DNA from: Arthrobacter wenxiniae
Lineage (GTDB): Bacteria > Actinomycetota > Actinomycetes > Actinomycetales > Micrococcaceae
Direction: 5' to 3'
NCBI RefSeq assembly: GCF_013376105.1
Contig: NZ_JAAMFM010000004.1
Location: 62,001-126,000, forward strand
Length of the DNA: 64,000 nucleotides
Position 1 is the stretch's first letter. Every line of letters starts with the position of its first letter. Below the pieces are notes generated by a model. That model made no database searches, was not told the origin of the DNA, and worked only from the letters and a program-made list of their open reading frames with translations. Both the position numbers and the translations under genes were made by a program. Of the stretch, positions 10,257 through 19,446 are shown one piece after another.

Positions 10257-10270
10257 GGGCCCTTGGACCC
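10257..10270. promoter_or_regulatory. DosR-type box, perfect core
   Basis: GGGCCCTTGGACCC followed by TA matches the core exactly. It lies 36 bp upstream of the plus-strand PNPOx start at 10306 and about 135 bp upstream of the minus-strand dosS start, so it may control both. Confidence 0.65.
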
Positions 10271-10305
10271 TACCGGTACAGCGTGAACAGGCTTAGCGTG
10301 GGTCC

Positions 10306-10776
10306 ATGACGCAGAAATCAGCAGCCGCACGAACGGAAGACCTGCCGGTCCACGAATGCTGGGCCCTCCTTCGTGATGTATCGGTCGGCAGACTCGCTGT
10401 TTGGGACATTGACCATCCCGACATCTTCCCCCTCAACTACACGGTGGACCACGGCACGCTGGTCTTTCGTACCGGCGATGGCACCAAGCTGGCGGCAGTG
10501 CTCGCAGGCCACCCCGTCGCGCTGGAGGCAGACGGCGTGGACCCCGACACGGGCATCGCCTGGAGCGTGGTGGTCAAGGGCAAGAGTGAGCTGCTCTCGT
10601 CAACGACGGACGTCTTGGAGAGCTTTTCCCTCCGGCTCTTTCCCTGGCAAAGCGGACGCAAGGAGAATTTTGTCCGCATCGTGCCAACTTCGGTCACCGG
10701 ACGACGGTTCCGCGTCACGCCTCCTGCCGAGTGGTGGACCGCCCAGGCCAATGCCCCCCACGCCTCACCCGAATAG
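10306..10776 (+). CDS. PNPOx-like split-barrel flavoprotein (copy 2)
   Basis: A 156-residue member of the same paralogous family as the genes at 6204 and 30235. Shared landmarks are CWALLRDVSVGRLAV, PDIFPLNY, a FRTGDGTKL turn, AWSVVVKG and the closing VRIVPTSVTGRRF. It has a short basic extension at the N-terminus. The ATG at 10306 opens MTQKSAAART. The cofactor (FMN, F420 or other) is not known. It is divergent from dosS, and the perfect DosR-type box between them suggests control by the neighbouring two-component system. Confidence 0.88.
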   Translation: MTQKSAAARTEDLPVHECWALLRDVSVGRLAVWDIDHPDIFPLNYTVDHGTLVFRTGDGTKLAAVLAGHPVALEADGVDPDTGIAWSVVVKGKSELLSSTTDVLESFSLRLFPWQSGRKENFVRIVPTSVTGRRFRVTPPAEWWTAQANAPHASPE

Positions 10777-10788
10777 CACCGAGGCATG

Positions 10789-10802
10789 GGGTCCAATGGC
10801 CC
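10789..10802 (+). promoter_or_regulatory. DosR-type box, perfect core, before adh operon
   Basis: GGGTCCAATGGCCC followed by TAA matches the core exactly. It ends 84 bp before the alcohol dehydrogenase start at 10887, directly after the PNPOx stop codon. Confidence 0.65.
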
Positions 10803-10886
10803 TAACCCGGACCGGGTTCCCCGCGTAGCGTCAAATACGCCGGTACCCACGGCATGGCTGCCGGACCACTAACGAATGGACGCAAC

Positions 10887-11957
10887 ATGAAAGCCCTGAT
10901 CTACCACGGCCCTGGCCAAAAATCCTGGACGGATGCCCCCGATCCGAAGATCCTCCATTCCGGTGATGCGATCGTCCGAGTGGACACGACCACCATCTGC
11001 GGCACGGACCTGCATATTCTCAAGGGCGACGTCCCGGCCGTCCAGCCGGGGAGGATCCTGGGACACGAGGGCGTGGGCACGGTCATCGAAATCGGGCCGG
11101 GGGTGCACGACCTTGTCGTGGGTGAACGCGTGCTGATCTCCTGCATCAAGTCCTGCGGACACTGTCCCAACTGCCGTTCCGGCCTGTATTCCCACTGCCT
11201 GGGCGATGAGGGGCAATCCGGGATCGGCTGGGTGTTTGGCCACCTCATCGACGGCACCCAGGCTGAGTACGTCCGGGTACCCTATGCCGACAACTCTCTT
11301 TACAAACTGCCCGATGGCGTCAGCGACGTCGAGGCCGTCATGCTCTCGGACATCCTGCCCACCGGATTTGAGATCGGCGTCCTCGCGGGCGGGGTCAAAC
11401 CCGGGGACGTCGTGGCCGTCATCGGCGCCGGGCCCGTCGGCCTGGCGGCCATCGCGACCGCCGGGCTGTGTGGCGCAGGAACCATCGTGGCGATCGACCG
11501 CGACGCCAACAGGCTCCAACAGGCGCTTGGATTTGGCGCGACGGACACTGTCGATTCCAGCGAGCCCGGCTGGCATGAAAAGGTGATGTCGCTGACCGAC
11601 GGAGCCGGGGTGGATGTGGCCATCGAGGCTGTCGGCCTGCCGGACACCTTCACCATGGCGGTCGGCCTCGCCCGCCCGGGTGGCCGCGTCGCCAATGTCG
11701 GTGTTCACGGCACCAGCGTCGACCTTCCCCTGCAGGAGCTGTGGATCCGGAACATCAGCATCACCATGGGCCTGGTCAACACCAACACCACCCCGATGCT
11801 CCTCAAGCTCGTGGCCAGGCACAAGATCCCTGCCGGCAAGTTCGCCACCCACACTTTCTCCTTCGACCAGGTGATGGATGCCTACGACACCTTTGCCCGT
11901 GCATCCGAGACCAAGGCCCTGAAGGTCATCATCGCCCGTATGCCCCAACTCGTCTGA
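10887..11957 (+). CDS. Zinc-dependent medium-chain alcohol dehydrogenase
   Basis: A 356-residue MDR-family dehydrogenase. Catalytic-zinc residues are seen in TICGTDLHI and ILGHEGVGTV. The four structural-zinc cysteines are in SCGHCPNCRSGLYSHC, and the Rossmann dinucleotide motif is in VAVIGAGPVGLAAI. NAD-dependent oxidation of alcohols or, in hypoxia, aldehyde reduction to reoxidise NADH would fit the family. The ATG at 10887 (MKALIYHGPG) is chosen because it matches the usual N-terminus. It starts an operon with the F420-reductase-like gene (11 bp gap) and a usp gene (7 bp gap), under the box at 10789. Confidence 0.93.
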   Translation: MKALIYHGPGQKSWTDAPDPKILHSGDAIVRVDTTTICGTDLHILKGDVPAVQPGRILGHEGVGTVIEIGPGVHDLVVGERVLISCIKSCGHCPNCRSGLYSHCLGDEGQSGIGWVFGHLIDGTQAEYVRVPYADNSLYKLPDGVSDVEAVMLSDILPTGFEIGVLAGGVKPGDVVAVIGAGPVGLAAIATAGLCGAGTIVAIDRDANRLQQALGFGATDTVDSSEPGWHEKVMSLTDGAGVDVAIEAVGLPDTFTMAVGLARPGGRVANVGVHGTSVDLPLQELWIRNISITMGLVNTNTTPMLLKLVARHKIPAGKFATHTFSFDQVMDAYDTFARASETKALKVIIARMPQLV

Positions 11958-11968
11958 AAGGCGCCACC

Positions 11969-12610
11969 ATGGAACAAGTCACCATCATCGGCAGCGGGCA
12001 CATGGCCCGGGCCATCGCCGTCCGAATGCTCGCGGCCCGGCACTCCGTGCAGATATTGGGACGCAACGGGGAAAAGACCCGGGAACTCGTGGAGTCGCTG
12101 GGAGCGGGAGCGCAGGGCGGAGGCGAAGGGGCAGCCGTCGAGGGCGGCATTGTCTTCCTCGCCGTCCCGTACGGCGAAGGTAGGAACACGGTGCTTGTCT
12201 ACGGCGAAGCCTTGGCAGGGAAAGTCATCGTCGACATCAGCAACCCGGTCGACCTTGCCGGCTTCGACCGGCTGCTGGTACCGGCCGGGACTTCCGCGGT
12301 CGAAGAAATCGCCCGACACGCGAGCCCGGACGCCCACGTGGTCAAGGCCTTCAACACCTGTTTCGCCAAACCTCTGGAGGCCGGCTCCGTGGCAGGCCTG
12401 CCCCTGGACGTCTTCATTGCCGGCGACTCCGAACAAGCCAAAGTCAAGGTCAGTGCCGTCGTGGCAGCCTCGGGACTGCGGCCAATCGATGTTGGGCCGC
12501 TGCGCAGGGCACGGGAACTGGAAGCCATGATGCTCCTCGTCATGGGCCTGCAGGCAAGTCCCAACCAGGACAACTTCAATTGGGACACTTCCTTGAAACT
12601 CCTGCCTTAG
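11969..12610 (+). CDS. NADPH-dependent F420 reductase-like oxidoreductase
   Basis: A 213-residue protein of the F420 oxidoreductase/NADP-binding Rossmann family. The N-terminal motif VTIIGSGHMARAIA binds the dinucleotide phosphate. VFLAVPYGE, VIVDISNPVD and VVKAFNTCFAKPL are typical of F420H2:NADP oxidoreductases and related ferric-reductase-like proteins. The ATG at 11969 lies 11 bp after the adh stop. F420 chemistry would fit the PNPOx-like proteins nearby, but binding of F420 cannot be proven from sequence. Confidence 0.85.
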   Translation: MEQVTIIGSGHMARAIAVRMLAARHSVQILGRNGEKTRELVESLGAGAQGGGEGAAVEGGIVFLAVPYGEGRNTVLVYGEALAGKVIVDISNPVDLAGFDRLLVPAGTSAVEEIARHASPDAHVVKAFNTCFAKPLEAGSVAGLPLDVFIAGDSEQAKVKVSAVVAASGLRPIDVGPLRRARELEAMMLLVMGLQASPNQDNFNWDTSLKLLP

Positions 12611-12617
12611 GACTGTC

Positions 12618-13073
12618 ATGAACTCCTCAACGGATCCAATGGACCGAATTGTCGTTGGGATCGACGGCTCGGACTACTCAACACACGCCCTGCAAACGGC
12701 CGCCACCTTTGCCTCGGCCCTGAAGTTGCGACTCGACGTCATCAGCTGCTGGAGCCGGTCGGACATCTACTTTGCCGCCCAAATCCCCGTTGGAGGGTTT
12801 CCGGAGGCAGACCTGCTCGAAAGCGAGGCCACCCGACTGGTGGACGAGGCCCTCGAACGGGCCTTTGGCCCGGAACGACCCACCGGACTGAGCGTCGGCA
12901 TCAGGTACGGCCACCCGGCCCAAATATTGGTTGAGGCCAGTGCAAACGCCCGCATGCTGGTGGTGGGCCGTCGCGGGCGCGGCGGCTTCCTAGGGCTGCG
13001 GATAGGGTCCGTCTCCTCCGCCTGCGTGGCCCACGCACGTTGTCCGGTGGTCGTGGTCAACAACCCGGAGTAG
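12618..13073 (+). CDS. Universal stress protein, single domain
   Basis: A 151-residue UspA-fold protein with IVVGIDGSDYS at the N-terminus and the ATP-binding signature GRRGRGGFLGLRIGS near residues 115-130. It is the third gene of the adh operon, starting 7 bp after the preceding stop. Its C-terminal SSACVAHARCPVVVV is shared with the other Usps of the window, which points to local duplication. Confidence 0.92.
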   Translation: MNSSTDPMDRIVVGIDGSDYSTHALQTAATFASALKLRLDVISCWSRSDIYFAAQIPVGGFPEADLLESEATRLVDEALERAFGPERPTGLSVGIRYGHPAQILVEASANARMLVVGRRGRGGFLGLRIGSVSSACVAHARCPVVVVNNPE

Positions 13074-13079
13074 GGAGCC

Positions 13080-14122
13080 ACCAGCCCGGCCGGGCGAAGG
13101 CGGAACTTGGTGCATTATTGGATCGCGTTCCGCAATCCGCCCACCGGGAGACTCCCGGCGGTCGGCTGCAAGATTTGGCCGCCACGGACGTCGTGCCAGG
13201 GGGTGTTCCGGTCTTGCGACCGGCCGAGGTGGTGCCGGGCGCCGCGGTCCTTGGCGGATCGGTCAATGGAGCCGCCGCTGTGAGGCTGGCCGCCACGGCG
13301 TGCGCGGCAAATTCCCACTGCGGCCGCATCGTCGCCCTGATCCGTGACGCCGCTGCGAGCCGCGCACCTCTGGTCCGCCTTGCGGTCCGGTACGCAATAC
13401 CTTTCATCACGCTGTCCCTGCTCCTCGCGGGCCTCTCCTGGCTCCTCAGCGGCGAGGCACTGAGGTTTGCCGAAGTGTTGGTGGCTGCCACCCCGTGTCC
13501 CTTGCTGATGGCGGCGCCTGTGGCGTTCCTCGGTGGCATGAGCAGGGCGGCAAGGAACGGAACCGTCGTGAAAAGTGGCCCGACCCTTGAACTGCTGGTC
13601 CGGATCAAGACAGCCGTCTTGGACAAGGCCGGCACACTGACGCACTGTCGTCCAACGCCGGAGGAAGCCAGGCCTTCGCACGCATGCGGCGCCGCCCTTC
13701 AGGCATGGAGCTGCTTGCCCTGGCGGCATCGGCGGAGCTTCACTCCCCCCGCCTCCTGACGTGATGGTCGGGGACGGCGTCAACGACGCACCCGTGCTGG
13801 CGTCCGCCGACGCCGGCGTGGCCAGGGGTGCCAAGGGTTCAACAGCTGCCAGCGAATCGGCCCGCGTCGCGCGCCTCGGCCGGGACACCATCGACGTCGC
13901 CGTGCAAGGCATCTGGATCGGGATCACGCTCAGCGTTGGATGATGCTCATGGCCGCTGTTGGATTGATTCCGGCCGTGGCCGGAGCCCTCAGCCAGGAAC
14001 TCGTGCACCTCGCCACGATTCTCAATGCGCTGCGCTCGCTCAAGCTCAAGGAACGGCCCACCGGAACCGTCTGGGCCACCACGCTCCGGGCCGAAGCACC
14101 GCCCGACCCACATCCGCGCTAG
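13080..14122 (+). pseudogene. Remnant of a P1B-type heavy-metal P-type ATPase
   Basis: Pieces of a metal-transporting P-type ATPase are spread over two frames. The first part (to about 13759) contains membrane segments, the ion-binding TPCPLLMAAPVAFLGGMS and the phosphorylation site, which reads DKAGTLT instead of DKTGTLT. The nucleotide-binding domain is then almost entirely missing. The sequence resumes after a frame change with the hinge motif [12 protein letters not shown] at about 13764 and final membrane helices to 14122. Loss of the N domain, the altered site and the frame breaks make it non-functional as a pump. It follows the usp gene and converges on the tandem Usp at 14119. Confidence 0.85.
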
Positions 14123-14988
14123 GAATCAGCCGCGGAGGGCGTGGTCACCAACATCGGGCAGGCAATGCGGGAGAGCACAACTGACCCAATGGCGCCGGGC
14201 CACATGTGTTTCACGCTTTCGCGGCCGCGGCTGCCCACCACCAGGAGTCGCGCTCCCCCGGCTGCGGAGGCCAGGGCTTCGGCTGGGCTGTGCCGCGTGT
14301 CAAGCACGCGATGGACCTGCAGTCGCGGGTTGAGGTCCCTGACGGCCGCGACGGCCGCGTCGAGGACCCGTTCCCCGGCCTCGTCCGCGCCCGGCTCTCC
14401 CGGCGCATTCCGGGGCTTCGTCGGCCTCCCCTGTCCGGCGGCCGCCATGGCGTGAACTATGGTGAGCGCCTGCCCGCACATCTCTGCCTCACCCGCGGCA
14501 ACCCGCAGTGCCCGGTCCGCGTCCGCGGAGCCGTCAACGCCCACCACCACACCCGTGCCGCGTGTTGGAGGTGTTGGGGTGCTGGGAATGATCGCCACGG
14601 TGCAGGCGCTGCGGGTCACTACCTGCAGGCCGACGGCGCCGAACCCTTCACCATGCGGGTCTGCCGGTTTGTCGGTCCCCACCACCACCAAAACGGCATC
14701 GCGGGACAATTCCCCGAGCACCAGGGCGGGGTCGCCACGCCTGATGGCTGTATGGATGGTGATGCCGGGGAACAGCGCTGCGATCCGGGCGCGCCCCTCA
14801 TCGAGGGCACGGGCCGCCGGTTCGATGCCGTCCGTGGACAGTTGCGCCTCAGGGGGATCCCAGTCATCCGGCACGCTAAGGACAAGCCGCAGTTCGCAGC
14901 CGCACCGTTGCGCGCGCCGGGCGGCCCAGTCCGCTGCGGCCCTGGATGCCGGCGAGCCGTCAAAGCCGACGATGATGGTGCCGGGCAT
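14119..14988 (-). CDS. Tandem-domain universal stress protein
   Basis: A 289-residue protein with two UspA domains. Domain 1 starts at TIIVGFDGSPASR and lacks a clear G-x2-G-x9-G-S loop. Domain 2 starts at VVVGVDGSADADR and has GSRGRESVKHMWPGAIGS near its end, an ATP-binding type signature with longer spacing. This organisation resembles the two-domain Usps of the mycobacterial DosR regulon. The ATG at 14988 (MPGTIIVG) is preferred and has a GAGGAG-like ribosome site upstream. The next gene upstream on the same strand is the beta-CASP nuclease, 49 bp away. Confidence 0.9.
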   Translation of the reverse strand: MPGTIIVGFDGSPASRAAADWAARRAQRCGCELRLVLSVPDDWDPPEAQLSTDGIEPAARALDEGRARIAALFPGITIHTAIRRGDPALVLGELSRDAVLVVVGTDKPADPHGEGFGAVGLQVVTRSACTVAIIPSTPTPPTRGTGVVVGVDGSADADRALRVAAGEAEMCGQALTIVHAMAAAGQGRPTKPRNAPGEPGADEAGERVLDAAVAAVRDLNPRLQVHRVLDTRHSPAEALASAAGGARLLVVGSRGRESVKHMWPGAIGSVVLSRIACPMLVTTPSAADS

Positions 14989-15037
14989 GTGCCCTCCTCT
15001 TTTGCCTGGATCAGGTCCCCTGCTCCTTGGCGGGAGT

Positions 15038-16426
15038 CTACCGCGGGTTCCGAAGGTTGACCGTCTCCAAATGCTCCGGGACGCGGGCATGCCACCCCAG
15101 TTCATGCTTGACGCGCAGCCGGAGTGCATCGGCCGATTCCGGCTCACCGTGCGTTATGTAGGTCATCCGAGGCGGCTTGGGGGCTGACTTCAACCATTGC
15201 ACCAGCGCATCCGAGTCCGCATGGGCGGAGAAGCCGTCCAAAGCGGCCACCTCCGCCCTGATCGGCACGTCCTTCCCGTAAATCCTCAGCGTCCGCTGCC
15301 CGCGGGCCAAAGCGGCCCCGCGCGTACCGGGCGCCTGGTAACCGGCCAGGACAATCGCGTTCTTCGGATCGCTGCCATAGGCGGAGACGTGGTGCAGGAT
15401 CCGCCCCCCGGTCAGCATGCCGCTGGCGGAGATGACGATCATGGGGCCGCCTCGAAGGTTGAGAAGCTTGGATTCATCCGCAGTCCGGGTCATGGTTGCC
15501 AGCTGGTACATGGCCTTAAAGTCCTTCTGGCTCAGGCGGTGTTCGTCCCGGTGCTGTTGATAGATCCGGGAGGCGTCGATGGCCATGGGGCTGTTGAGGA
15601 AGACCGGCAGGGAGGGGATTCCGCCGCGGGCCAGAAGACGTGAGAGCGCCAAAAGGATGGTCTCGGCACGGCCCACGGCAAAGGCGGCGATCAGTACCAC
15701 ACCGCCCCGCTTGGCGACCCTCGTGACCAGTTGCCCCAGCTCCTCTGCGGGATCCCCGGCCGGGTGCGTCCTATTGCCGTATGTTGACTCGGTCACCAAC
15801 ACATCCACCGACCCCAGCGCACGTGGCGGTTTCATCAGGGGGTCATCGGCGCGTCCCAGGTCCCCGGTGAAATGGAGGCTTAGGCCGCCCATCCGCAGAT
15901 GGACCTGGGCTGCCCCCAGAATGTGGCCCGCCGGAACCATGGTGGCTTCAATGCCCTCCGCCACCTCAAAGGGGGCATCAAATTCCTGCACCTTAAAGCT
16001 CTTGAGCGACTTCACCGCATCGGCAGCCGTATAGAGCGGCGTGGGTGGATGGTGAATGGACGATCCCTGCCGCGCGGCAAATAAGGCTTCCTCCTCAAGC
16101 AGGTGGCCGCTGTCCGGCAACACCAGCCCGCTCAGCTCAGCCGTGCCGCTGGTGGCGTGGATGGGACCGTCGTAGCCATCCCGGACAAGGGCGGGCAGAT
16201 ACCCGGTGTGGTCCAGGTGCGCATGGGTGATAACGACGGCGTCGATTGAGTCTGCGCGCACCGCCAGTGGCGCGCGGTTGCGCTCACGCAACATCTTGTA
16301 GCCCTGGAACAGTCCGCAGTCCACCAGGATTCGGCGCCGGCCGGTGTCCACAAGGTATTTTGAGCCTGTCACGGTTCCAGCCCCACCGAGAAACCGAAGG
16401 CTTGGAAAGTGGTGGTCTGCTGACAT
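15038..16426 (-). CDS. MBL-fold beta-CASP ribonuclease/RNA-processing enzyme
   Basis: A 462-residue metallo-beta-lactamase-fold protein with the beta-CASP and C-terminal RMMBL (Zn-dependent RNA metabolism) regions, as in bacterial CPSF-73-like nucleases. The zinc motif THAHLDH is at about residues 67-73. Further MBL motifs are AGHILGAAQVH and FTGDLGR. The beta-CASP helix is around VFLNSPMAIDA, and GFSAHADSD is near the C-terminus. It probably cleaves RNA in the cytoplasm. The ATG at 16426 gives MSADHHFPSLRFLGG, matching homologues. It is co-oriented with the tandem Usp downstream, and a 13 bp inverted repeat lies 42 bp upstream. Confidence 0.92.
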   Translation of the reverse strand: MSADHHFPSLRFLGGAGTVTGSKYLVDTGRRRILVDCGLFQGYKMLRERNRAPLAVRADSIDAVVITHAHLDHTGYLPALVRDGYDGPIHATSGTAELSGLVLPDSGHLLEEEALFAARQGSSIHHPPTPLYTAADAVKSLKSFKVQEFDAPFEVAEGIEATMVPAGHILGAAQVHLRMGGLSLHFTGDLGRADDPLMKPPRALGSVDVLVTESTYGNRTHPAGDPAEELGQLVTRVAKRGGVVLIAAFAVGRAETILLALSRLLARGGIPSLPVFLNSPMAIDASRIYQQHRDEHRLSQKDFKAMYQLATMTRTADESKLLNLRGGPMIVISASGMLTGGRILHHVSAYGSDPKNAIVLAGYQAPGTRGAALARGQRTLRIYGKDVPIRAEVAALDGFSAHADSDALVQWLKSAPKPPRMTYITHGEPESADALRLRVKHELGWHARVPEHLETVNLRNPR

Positions 16427-16467
16427 GGTGTTCCTTCCCGCTTGTCGTGGGCGCACACGGCGTCCCT

Positions 16468-16507
16468 GCATTTCCACCGGTCAAAAAGCAAGGCCCGGTG
16501 GAAATGC
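16468..16507. repeat. Perfect 13 bp inverted repeat upstream of beta-CASP gene
   Basis: GCATTTCCACCGG (16468-16480) is repeated inverted at 16495-16507, separated by 14 bases. It sits in the 368 bp gap between the end of mgtA and the start of the nuclease gene, all on the minus strand. It could terminate mgtA transcription or act as an RNA structure in the nuclease leader. Confidence 0.6.
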
Positions 16508-16794
16508 CTCATGTCAAGTACAACCGCCACATGCTTGCGCCAACAGAGGCCAACGTCCCGTCCCGCCCCATATGCCGCACCGCCCCGGCCTTCGGCACTG
16601 AGCTTCCGGCTCCTGGCACGTGAGGGGACGGCGCCCGGAAGGGCTCTGGCCGCCGCCACCATCGACAGGACGGTTTCCAATCCCGTGGTGCCCGGCCTGT
16701 TCGCACCGGGACTCTTGCCCACGCTTTCGACGGTGCGCGCCAACCCCTTGGGTTGTGCATGACGTCGCGGGGGGACCAGTCCGCAAATTTGCGA
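16508..16794. other. Intergenic stretch without recognisable gene
   Basis: Together with the inverted repeat this forms a 368 bp gap. Open frames here are short, have no similarity I recognise and no good ribosome site. I see no convincing DosR-type box. Confidence 0.5.
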
Positions 16795-19446
16795 TCAGCG
16801 CGGCGCCAGTGGCTGCGGGACGCTGAACCGGGCCGCCCGGCGGTGGACGCGGTGAGTCTGGCCGCGCCTGCGGTCCCCGGCAGGTCCAGGCGGCGGACGG
16901 GAGAAGAACCACTTCTTTGTCGCCTCCACCAGGACCAGATACACCACAACCATGGCGAGCAGCGCAATGAAGAAGAGCACGGGCAGCGGGTCGAAGCCCA
17001 GCACCCCTCCGAGTGGCGACAAGGGGAGCAGGACACCCGCGGCAACCACCCCCAGGGAGGCCAGCAGCAGCCCCGCGGAGGGGCGGCTGCGCAGGAACGG
17101 CACCCTCCGGGTCCGGATCGCAAAGATAATCAGCGTCTGGGTGGCGATGGACTCAATGAACCAGCCGGCACGGAACTCGCCGGGAGCGGCATGAAAGGCA
17201 AGGAGCATCAGGGCGAAGGTGGCAAAGTCGAACAATGAGCTTATGGGGCCGAACACGAGCATGAAGCGCCGAATGAACGCAATGTTCCAATGGGACGGCG
17301 CGTGCAGCTGTTCCTGGTCCACCCTGTCTCCGGGGATGGCCAGCTGTCCGGTGTCGTAGAGCAGGTTGTTGAGCAGGATTTGGCCAGGAAGCATGGGCAG
17401 AAAGCTCAGCACCACGGAGGCTGCGGCCGCACTGAACATGTTGCCAAAGTTGCTGGAAGTGCCCATGAGGACATACTTGATGGTGTTGGCAAAGATCCGC
17501 CTGCCCTCGCGCACCCCCTCGGCCAGGACGCCCAGGTCCTTGTCCATCAGGACAATGTCCGCAGCATCCTTGGCGACGTCGGCGGCGCTGTCCACGGAGA
17601 TGCCGACGTCGGCGTGGTGCAGCGCCAGGGCGTCATTGACACCGTCGCCCAGAAAGGCGACTGCGCGGCCCTGTCGGCGCAAGAGGCCGATGATGCGGGC
17701 CTTCTGTTCCGGAGACACGCGGGCGAAGATGCCCGCATCCCCCAGCGCCTTCGTGAGTTCCGCGTCCGGGAGGGCGTCAATCTGGGCGCCCGTCAAGGTT
17801 CCCCCGGATGCCAACCCCAGGTCCCTGCACACCTTTTCGGCAACCTTCGCGTTGTCTCCGGTGGCAATCTTGACGGTGATGCCCAGCCTGGACAGCTCCT
17901 TCAGGGAGTCCCTGGCATTGGACTTGGGCTTGTCCAGAAACACCAGGAACCCGGCCAGGGACAAACCACATTCATCCGCCGGTTCGATCGACGCCAAACC
18001 CACAGCGGACCGCGAGGCGACGGCCACGACCCGGGATCCGGCGTCGTACTGGCGGTCCAGCAGGGCCTGCGCCTCTTGAGGGACATTCCCGCACAGGGGC
18101 AGGACGTCCTCCGGAGAGCCCTTGGTGACTATTGTCTGGTTGCCGGCCCCATCGGACATGAGGGTGCTGGTCCGGCGGCGGACGTGGTCGAACGGGATGA
18201 TGCCCAGCCGGCGGTGGCCGGCCGGCTCAAATCCGCGGGCCGCCGGTGCCTGCCACAGGGCCGTGTCCAGGGGATTCTGGCCAGCAGTGGAGGCGTCGCC
18301 GCGGGAGTAATCGGCCTCGGTGGACACCAGCCCGAGGACAAAAAGCCCGGTCTCCGTGATGTCCGGGCGGACGGGCAGGGCAGCCGTGAAGCTGATGCGC
18401 CCCTCGGTCAGGGTGCCGGTCTTGTCCGTGACCAGCACATCCATGTCGCCCAGGTCCTCAATGCAGACCAGGCGCTTGACGAGGACCTGTCGCTTGGCCA
18501 GTACGCGGGTTCCGGCGGCGAGGCAGGTGCTGACCACGGCGGGGAGCAGCTGCGGCGTGATGCCTACGGCGATGGCCAGGGAAAACAACAGCGAATCGAA
18601 CAGAGGCCGTCCGAGCAGCAAGTTGGCGATGAAGATCAATGTGGTCAGGACCACGGCCACCTGTAACAGCAGATACGAGAACCGCTTCAGGCCCAGCTGG
18701 AATTCAGTTTGGGGCTGGCGCTCCCCCAGCCCCAGGGCTATCCGGCCAAACTCCGCCCGGCCGCCCGTGGCAACCACCACGCCAGTACAGCTGCCTGCCT
18801 GGACAACGGTCCCCATGAAGATACAGCACGCCAGGTCGCCCAAGGCCGCCTCCCCCATGACGGGGGCTGGTGTCTTGTCCACCGGAAGCGACTCCCCCGT
18901 GAGGATGCTTTCATCGCACAACAGGCCCTCACTGGCGAGCAGCCGGATGTCGGCCGGGATGACAGCCCCCAGGGCCAGCCGAACAACGTCGCCGGGCACC
19001 AGGTCCACCACGCCGATTTGGCTTTCCCTGCCGTCCCGCAGGACCACAACGGTATGGGTGACGCGGGAGTGAAGTGCCTCGGCGGCCCGTTCAGCCCGGA
19101 ATTCATTGCTGAATCCCAGACCGACGCTGGCCACCAATATAACGCCGATGACGATCGAATTCGTCGCATCGCCCAGAAACAGGGACACGCCGGCAGTGAC
19201 AATCAGGAGAATCAGGATGGGGCTTCTGAGCTGGCGCCACAGCACCGGCCAGGGGCTGGCCTTGTGCGTGCGCAGGGCATTGGGGCCGGCGTCCGCCAGC
19301 CGCCGTTGCGCCTCTGCGGTGGAGAGCCCATGGCTGGTGGATCCCAATGCGAGGAGGGCCTGCTCCGGCCCCTGCCGTGCAGTGTCCAGGATGGTGAGCA
19401 CCTGGACCCCAGCGCCGGACGCCTCAGATGTTGCCAGCCGGCTCAT
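16795..19446 (-). CDS. mgtA: MgtA-like magnesium-translocating P-type ATPase
   Basis: An 883-residue P3B-type ATPase, near the usual length for MgtA. Visible motifs are the actuator LTGESLP, the phosphorylation site [18 protein letters not shown] in the nucleotide domain and the hinge GDGVNDALAL. The M5-M6 region has NMFSAAAASVVLSFLPMLPGQILLNN, and PGDRVDQEQLHAP is typical of MgtA. It probably imports Mg2+ across the plasma membrane. The ATG at 19446 (MSRLATSEAS) overlaps the upstream usp gene by 23 bp, so the two are co-transcribed. Longer in-frame extensions lie entirely inside usp. Confidence 0.94.
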   Translation of the reverse strand: MSRLATSEASGAGVQVLTILDTARQGPEQALLALGSTSHGLSTAEAQRRLADAGPNALRTHKASPWPVLWRQLRSPILILLIVTAGVSLFLGDATNSIVIGVILVASVGLGFSNEFRAERAAEALHSRVTHTVVVLRDGRESQIGVVDLVPGDVVRLALGAVIPADIRLLASEGLLCDESILTGESLPVDKTPAPVMGEAALGDLACCIFMGTVVQAGSCTGVVVATGGRAEFGRIALGLGERQPQTEFQLGLKRFSYLLLQVAVVLTTLIFIANLLLGRPLFDSLLFSLAIAVGITPQLLPAVVSTCLAAGTRVLAKRQVLVKRLVCIEDLGDMDVLVTDKTGTLTEGRISFTAALPVRPDITETGLFVLGLVSTEADYSRGDASTAGQNPLDTALWQAPAARGFEPAGHRRLGIIPFDHVRRRTSTLMSDGAGNQTIVTKGSPEDVLPLCGNVPQEAQALLDRQYDAGSRVVAVASRSAVGLASIEPADECGLSLAGFLVFLDKPKSNARDSLKELSRLGITVKIATGDNAKVAEKVCRDLGLASGGTLTGAQIDALPDAELTKALGDAGIFARVSPEQKARIIGLLRRQGRAVAFLGDGVNDALALHHADVGISVDSAADVAKDAADIVLMDKDLGVLAEGVREGRRIFANTIKYVLMGTSSNFGNMFSAAAASVVLSFLPMLPGQILLNNLLYDTGQLAIPGDRVDQEQLHAPSHWNIAFIRRFMLVFGPISSLFDFATFALMLLAFHAAPGEFRAGWFIESIATQTLIIFAIRTRRVPFLRSRPSAGLLLASLGVVAAGVLLPLSPLGGVLGFDPLPVLFFIALLAMVVVYLVLVEATKKWFFSRPPPGPAGDRRRGQTHRVHRRAARFSVPQPLAPR

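Noticed and set aside
10869-11948. 359-codon minus-strand frame
   Set aside because: It is antisense to the alcohol dehydrogenase, with no recognisable domains.
17290-18666. 458-codon plus-strand frame
   Set aside because: It is antisense to mgtA. The composition is that of a shadow frame in GC-rich DNA.
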